From the NCBI GenBank assembly GCA_946612175.1, contig CAMOEO010000229.1, forward strand, positions 1 to 5,277: a stretch of 5,277 nt of DNA, read 5' to 3'. Shown piece by piece: positions 1-3,390 of this stretch (positions are counted from its first letter, which is position 1; every line of letters starts with the position of its first letter). A program made the position numbers and the translations under genes. The notes beneath the pieces were generated by a model. It saw nothing but the letters and a program-made list of their open reading frames with translations, was not told the DNA's origin and did not search any database. This DNA is from an uncultured Verrucomicrobiota bacterium (GTDB lineage: Bacteria; Verrucomicrobiota; Kiritimatiellia; RFP12; UBA3636).

Positions 1-235
1 CATGGCCTTGAGCCTCACCGAATTCTACGCATGATTCACCGCTATGGAAGCTGGGGAATCACACAAGTTTCAAACACGGTCGGCGAATCGATGCGGAGAT
101 CGCCCGCAGCGCGAGGCGCTCCGGAGCGCACGCCGCCAAGCCTCAGCCCGCGGAGGCGAGCCGAACACGAGCCCCTGCGCTCCGCCCCGAGGCCGCGCGC
201 CGCAAAAGTGGGAAAGGTCCGGCCCCTGCGGCGGC
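1..235. other. Leader region with no supported gene
   Basis: No gene is supported here. Frame 1 is open from the window edge to a TAG at 259-261, but its product is Arg/Pro/Ser-rich, without domain-like character, and lacks the strong G/C third-position bias of the real genes. Frame 2 ends at a TGA at 32-34 after ten codons, so the last codons of an upstream gene cannot be excluded. The first 90 bases are less GC-rich than the rest of the window. I see no tRNA-like T-arm, no rRNA and no U-tract terminator. Confidence 0.6.
116..129. repeat. 14-bp perfect palindrome
   Basis: The sequence GCGCTCCGGAGCGC is a perfect inverted repeat and could form a 5-bp stem with a CCGG tetraloop. No T-run follows, so it is not a canonical intrinsic terminator. 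It could be a protein-binding site or chance in GC-rich DNA. Confidence 0.35.
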
Positions 236-264
236 TTGCCCCGCCCCCGCCGTTCTGCTAGAAT
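236..264 (+). promoter_or_regulatory. Predicted sigma70-type promoter with extended -10, upstream of the transporter gene
   Basis: A -35-like TTGCCC (236-241) is followed after 17 bases by TAGAAT (259-264), which matches TATAAT at 5 of 6 positions. TGC sits directly upstream, giving an extended -10 (TGnTAGAAT). Transcription should start near 271, leaving a leader of about 30 nt that contains the ribosome binding site. The same TGnTAGAAT form occurs in front of the minus-strand isomerase gene, which supports it as the genome's usual promoter type. Confidence 0.7.
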
Positions 265-290
265 CCCGCCCCGTTCCAACGAACCTCCGA

Positions 291-295
291 AAGGA
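291..295 (+). promoter_or_regulatory. Ribosome binding site deciding the transporter start
   Basis: AAGGA lies 6 bases upstream of the ATG at 302. It fixes this start over the upstream in-frame ATG at 44, which would add 86 low-complexity, Arg/Pro-rich residues and would lie before the predicted promoter. Confidence 0.8.
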
Positions 296-301
296 ATTCC
301 G

Positions 302-1519
302 ATGAAAACGCCCAAGGGAATGAAATTCAAGCAGTTCGCGGTCTGGACGGCGGCGCTCGTCCTCGGCGCGGTCCTCGGCTCGCTCGGGCTCGCCCGGCTC
401 GACGGCTTCCTCAACTTCGTCGCCTCGGCCTACACGCGGCTCTTCCAGTTCATCGCGGTGCCCACGATCGCGCTCGCGGTGGCGACGACGCTCGCCTCGC
501 TCGGCGCCAAGCGCAGCACGGGCCGCCTCTTCCTCCACACCATCGTCTACACGCTCCTGACGACGCTCGCCGCCGCGCTCGTCGGACTCGGCCTCTACCT
601 GCTCATCGCGCCGGGCAACCTCCCGGCCGACGTCATCGCGCAGAACGCCGCGGCGACGGACAAGTACGTGCCGGAGACGTTCTACGACCATGTCCTGAAC
701 GTGATCCCGAACAACATGGTCCACCCGTTCCTCGCGGGCAACGTCCTCTCGATCCTGCTGGTCGCGGCGGCGGCCGGATTCGGCATGGCCGCGATGAAGG
801 ACTCCCCGGAGAAGTCCGCGCTGCTGAAGGGCGTCTTCGGCCTGCAGGAGCTGCTCTTCACGATGATCCGCGGCCTCGTCTGGACGCTGCCGCTCGGCAT
901 CGTCGCGTTCGCGGCCCAGCTCGCCGCCCAGGTCCGGGCGGGGCTCGACATCGGCTCGCTCGGCAAGTACCTCGCGGTCGTCCTCTCCGGCAACCTCCTG
1001 CAGTTCTTCGTCGTGCTGCCCCTCTTCCTGCTCGCCCGCCGGATCGACCCGCTCCGCGTCTTCCGCGCGATGTCCCCCGCGGTGATGATGGCGCTCTTCA
1101 CCAAAAGCTCCGCCGCGACCCTTCCCGTGACGGTCAACTCCGCCGAGACGCGCCTCGGCGCCCGGCCCGAGGTCGCCCGCTTCGTCTGCCCGATCTGCTG
1201 CACCATCAACATGAACGGCTGCGCCGCGTTCATCCTCGTGACGTCGCTCTTCGTCCTCCAGAACGGCGGCGTCGCCCTCACGCTCCCGACGATGCTGCTC
1301 TGGGTGCTGATCGCCTGCATCTCCGCGATCGGCAACGCCGGCGTCCCGATGGGCTGCTACTTCCTCACGCTCTCGCTCATGGCCGGCCAGGGCATGCCGA
1401 TCGGCATCCTCGGCGTCATCCTCCCGGTCTACGCCGTGATCGACATGATCGAGACGGCGGAGAACGTCTGGTCCGACTCCTGCGTCTGCGCGATGGTGGA
1501 CAAGGACCTCGCCGCCTAG
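302..1519 (+). CDS. Dicarboxylate/amino acid:cation symporter family transporter (SDF/DAACS, GltPh-like)
   Basis: A 405-residue inner-membrane secondary transporter of the family that couples solute uptake to Na+ or H+. Hydrophobic segments fill most of the chain, starting near residues 11-30. The C-terminal core shows the family landmarks in order: hairpin 1 Ser motif (TKSSAATLPVT, 267-277), the NMDGT-equivalent NMNGC (303-307), hairpin 2 (IGNAGVP, 343-349) and the last helix DMIETAENVWSD (381-392). Length is normal for bacterial members. By alignment from memory to GltPh, the residues matching D394, T398, N401 and D405 are kept (D381, T385, N388, D392). The substrate-carboxylate Arg397 is Glu384, Arg276 is Lys268 and the Na+-site Asp312 is Asn305. 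Substrate and coupling ion therefore cannot be assumed; a glutamate or dicarboxylate label would be unsafe. All eight cysteines lie after residue 295. The gene has its own promoter and ribosome binding site, and probably shares a transcript with the gene 40 bases downstream. Confidence 0.93.
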   Translation: MKTPKGMKFKQFAVWTAALVLGAVLGSLGLARLDGFLNFVASAYTRLFQFIAVPTIALAVATTLASLGAKRSTGRLFLHTIVYTLLTTLAAALVGLGLYLLIAPGNLPADVIAQNAAATDKYVPETFYDHVLNVIPNNMVHPFLAGNVLSILLVAAAAGFGMAAMKDSPEKSALLKGVFGLQELLFTMIRGLVWTLPLGIVAFAAQLAAQVRAGLDIGSLGKYLAVVLSGNLLQFFVVLPLFLLARRIDPLRVFRAMSPAVMMALFTKSSAATLPVTVNSAETRLGARPEVARFVCPICCTINMNGCAAFILVTSLFVLQNGGVALTLPTMLLWVLIACISAIGNAGVPMGCYFLTLSLMAGQGMPIGILGVILPVYAVIDMIETAENVWSDSCVCAMVDKDLAA

Positions 1520-1559
1520 CCCCCTCCCGCCGTTCCTCCCCCCCTTCCCCCTTCCTCCC
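1520..1559 (+). other. Polypyrimidine spacer between the transporter and the downstream gene
   Basis: All 40 bases are C or T except G at 1529 and 1532, and 1533-1559 is an unbroken 27-base pyrimidine run. It has no promoter-like sequence, no Shine-Dalgarno purines and no terminator hairpin, so the two flanking genes are probably co-transcribed. Confidence 0.7.
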
Positions 1560-2090
1560 GTGATCACCGTTCTCGAAAACGCGCAGACCCGCGCCAAGAA
1601 GACCCTCAACTTCGTCGACCACAAGGGCAAGGTCATCGGCTTCAACCCGATGCCCGACGGCGAACGCCTCCGCTTCCAGCTCCGCGCCCCGTCCGGCCGG
1701 ACGGTCCTCACGCAGGCCGACATGCCTCTCGAGCACTACCTGCGCGGCCTCGCCTGCCACTTCGGCCCGGGCATCAGCTTCGCGGCCGGGGAGGACGGCG
1801 AGCGCCGCACGATGATCGTCCCGCTCGTCTCCGACGCCCCGGTCGCCGGCAAGGGCCTCCAGGCCACGCAGCTGCAGATCGAGGGCGAGGGCGGCGAATA
1901 CTACAGCGACGACCTCGGCCTTTCCGCGGCCGAGATCGAGCGGCTCTTCGCCGAAAAGGCCGCCATCGGCGCCTCCAAGATCTCCGTCGAGCGCCGCATC
2001 TGCCTGCTCGAGGAGCGCGTCGCCCTCCTCGAGGCCCGCCTCCTCGCCCTCTCCGGCGGAACGGCGCCGCAGGTCGGCCGGGGCGAATGA
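1560..2090 (+). CDS. Hypothetical protein, 176 residues, with C-terminal coiled coil
   Basis: I do not recognise this protein. It is probably real: nearly every codon ends in G or C, the composition is that of a globular protein, and the frame fits neatly between its neighbours. It has no signal peptide or membrane segment, so it is probably cytoplasmic. Residues 1-110 look like a mixed or beta-rich domain with alternating hydrophobic stretches. A helical part begins near 121. Residues 147-164 carry a heptad pattern (I147, L150, V154, L157, L161, L164), suggesting a short coiled coil for self-association, before a Gly-rich tail. The start is uncertain. GTG at 1560 is the first available start, preceded by a C/T tract instead of a Shine-Dalgarno; the next ATG (1650) also lacks a well-placed one. 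Position after the transporter gene suggests co-transcription, perhaps with translational coupling, but gives no function. Confidence 0.72.
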   Translation: MITVLENAQTRAKKTLNFVDHKGKVIGFNPMPDGERLRFQLRAPSGRTVLTQADMPLEHYLRGLACHFGPGISFAAGEDGERRTMIVPLVSDAPVAGKGLQATQLQIEGEGGEYYSDDLGLSAAEIERLFAEKAAIGASKISVERRICLLEERVALLEARLLALSGGTAPQVGRGE

Positions 2091-2099
2091 CGCCGCCCC

Positions 2100-2112
2100 G
2101 CGCCCCGGGCGC
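2100..2112. repeat. 13-bp palindrome between convergent genes
   Basis: GCGCCC-C-GGGCGC sits almost entirely in the 21-base gap between the two converging stop codons and touches the last base of the minus-strand stop. It could form a small G/C hairpin on either strand. There is no T-run, so it is a poor intrinsic terminator. Confidence 0.3.
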
Positions 2113-3257
2113 TACCCGCGGACGCCGAGGTCGGCCATCGTGACGACGGGGACGTCCTTCGCGGCGACGGGCGCGAGCGGCGCGAGCCTCGACTCGTCGA
2201 AGGCGTAGCCGTCGGGGCCGAGCGGCCACACGACGGGCGCCGTGTTGAGCACCGCGGCCTTGAAGCCCTGCACCGTCGCGCCGAGGTTGCCGGTGTGCGA
2301 GGAGTTGCAGCCCTCGTTCTCGATCGAGAACGGCCCGTCGAACCCGCGGCGCATCAGCGTTTCGAGGAACTTGCTCCAGTCCATCGAATCGCTCCCGCCG
2401 AAGCCCGGCACGCGCGGCTCGTAGTGGTGGCGGTCCCATTCGTTGGCGGGAATCGGGACGCCCGCCTTCTTCGCGAGCTTCGGGTCCACCGTCTGCTCCG
2501 GGAAGAGCCGGCCCCAGTGGACGGCGGCCGCGTCGCGCTCGTAGTTGCGCGTGCCCTTGATGTGGATGCGGCGGATGCGCCGCATGTCGCTCACCTCGAT
2601 CACGTCGCTCGGGTCGATGTTCTGCCACACGTCGTGCGACGGGTCGTAGATCTCGCCGTGCGCCTTGCTCGGGACGAGCGCGTACATGAGCTTGCGCGCC
2701 GCGAGCGTGCAGGGCAGGTTGTTGTAGGTGTCCGGCGCCGAGGCGGGCTGCCAGCCCTCCATCGGGCAGTTTTCGTAGACGAGCGTGACGCCGAGGCTCT
2801 CGGCGTACTTCACGATCGGCGCGAAGACCTTCCGGTAGAGCATGAGGTTCTTCTCGAAGCCGCCGTCCTGCCGCCCGATCGCGTTGTCGTAGCCGACGAA
2901 CGTCCCGACAACGACGTCGTTCGCGTCGCCGCCGAGGAGGTGCGCGATGCGGATCAGCTTCAGGATGTGGTTCTGGTTGCGGACGCGCTCGGCCGGGTCG
3001 CCGCCGATCATGTTGTCGTAGGCGCCGAGGGAGACGCGAAGCCTCGCCTTGCCGAGGAAGTCCAGCAGGCGCGCCGCGTCGTCGCGCGAGAAGCGCTCGT
3101 AGGGCAGGTGCGTGGCGACGTGGTCCTTGCGGGTGCCGTCGCGGCGGAAGACGCACAGCTCCATGCCCTGCGCGCCGATTTCGCGCGCCTTCGCGGCGAC
3201 CTGCCGGAAGGTCATCGAGGGGAACGCGGACGTCATGATCCAGATCGGGTTGTTCAT
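2112..3257 (-). CDS. Sugar phosphate isomerase/epimerase family protein (xylose isomerase-like TIM barrel)
   Basis: A 381-residue cytoplasmic protein that fits the AP endonuclease family 2/xylose isomerase-like barrel, a metal-dependent fold used by many sugar and inositol isomerases and epimerases. The likely metal or active-site residues fall at the ends of successive strands in family order: E33 (GMELCVF, 31-37), E162 (VYENCPM, 160-166), D205 and H208 (EIYDPSHD, 202-209), H232 (IHIKGT, 231-236) and E313 (FSIENEG, 310-316). There is no signal peptide. After the barrel, residues from about 345 form a Pro/Ala-rich tail longer than in minimal family members. The ATG start is supported by an AAGGAAA ribosome binding site and an extended -10 promoter, with a leader of about 64 nt. 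The true substrate cannot be read from sequence: no sugar kinase, dehydrogenase or regulator lies beside it, and its divergent neighbour is a DNA repair gene. The family call is firm; the reaction is unknown. Confidence 0.9.
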   Translation of the reverse strand: MNNPIWIMTSAFPSMTFRQVAAKAREIGAQGMELCVFRRDGTRKDHVATHLPYERFSRDDAARLLDFLGKARLRVSLGAYDNMIGGDPAERVRNQNHILKLIRIAHLLGGDANDVVVGTFVGYDNAIGRQDGGFEKNLMLYRKVFAPIVKYAESLGVTLVYENCPMEGWQPASAPDTYNNLPCTLAARKLMYALVPSKAHGEIYDPSHDVWQNIDPSDVIEVSDMRRIRRIHIKGTRNYERDAAAVHWGRLFPEQTVDPKLAKKAGVPIPANEWDRHHYEPRVPGFGGSDSMDWSKFLETLMRRGFDGPFSIENEGCNSSHTGNLGATVQGFKAAVLNTAPVVWPLGPDGYAFDESRLAPLAPVAAKDVPVVTMADLGVRG

Positions 3258-3263
3258 CGTGTC

Positions 3264-3273
3264 TTTCCTTCTT
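3264..3273 (-). promoter_or_regulatory. Ribosome binding site for the isomerase-family gene
   Basis: The minus strand reads AAGAAGGAAA here, with the AGGA core (3266-3269) 8 bases upstream of the ATG whose complement is at 3255-3257. It resembles the AAGGAA in front of the transporter gene and supports this start. Confidence 0.75.
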
Positions 3274-3327
3274 GGGTTCGGTGCGCGACGCGGAGGCGGC
3301 GCGGGGGATGGGGTTCGACGCGGGCGG

Positions 3328-3357
3328 ATTCTATCATGCCCCCCAGGGGGATTTCAA
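3328..3357 (-). promoter_or_regulatory. Predicted extended -10 promoter for the isomerase-family gene
   Basis: On the minus strand, TTGAAA (complement of 3352-3357, 4 of 6 matches to TTGACA) is followed after 18 bases by TAGAAT (complement of 3328-3333). TGA directly precedes it, giving an extended -10. The start of transcription should be near 3321. The -35 hexamer occupies the same six base pairs as one reading of the -35 for the divergent uvrA promoter. Confidence 0.65.
3340..3350. repeat. C5-A-G5 palindrome between the divergent promoters
   Basis: CCCCCAGGGGG is a perfect odd-centred palindrome within the minus-strand promoter spacer, ending one base before the shared -35 hexamer. Its position would suit an operator, but no regulator is encoded nearby and G/C runs are common in this genome. 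Confidence 0.3.
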
Positions 3358-3381
3358 CCCCGCCGCGATTTGTGGTATCAT
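3352..3381 (+). promoter_or_regulatory. Predicted extended -10 promoter for uvrA
   Basis: TATCAT (3376-3381, 5 of 6 matches) is preceded by TGG, giving an extended -10. The -35 is weak: TTTCAA (3352-3357, 18-base spacer) or TTCAAC (3353-3358, 17-base spacer), each with about 3 of 6 matches. Transcription should start near 3388, only a few bases before the ATG at 3391. I see no inverted repeat resembling a LexA box. Confidence 0.6.
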
Positions 3382-3390
3382 CCTCCGCCC

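Noticed and set aside
140..157. GCCTC/GAGGC hairpin as a possible terminator or small RNA
   Set aside because: Only a 5-bp stem with an 8-base loop and no T-run; expected by chance at this GC content.
31..261. 76-codon frame in the leader region
   Set aside because: No ribosome binding site, weak third-position GC bias, Arg/Pro-rich product. It could only matter as the tail of a gene entering from the left, which cannot be judged here.
44..301. Upstream extension of the transporter from the ATG at 44
   Set aside because: The added residues are Arg/Pro-rich with no signal peptide or domain, and would start before the predicted promoter. The ATG at 302 has a well-spaced AAGGA.
1520..1559. Intrinsic terminator after the transporter gene
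   Set aside because: The spacer is almost all C and T, so it cannot fold into a hairpin.
143..1723. Long minus-strand open frame antisense to the transporter gene
   Set aside because: Its product is almost entirely Arg/Asp/Glu/Gly/His-rich low-complexity sequence, as expected when a GC-rich gene is read on the wrong strand. The plus-strand frame has clear symporter-family motifs.
1774..3156. 460-codon minus-strand frame overlapping the isomerase-family gene
   Set aside because: Arg/Pro-rich shadow in another frame of the same strand; the 2112-3257 frame carries the barrel motifs, promoter and ribosome binding site.
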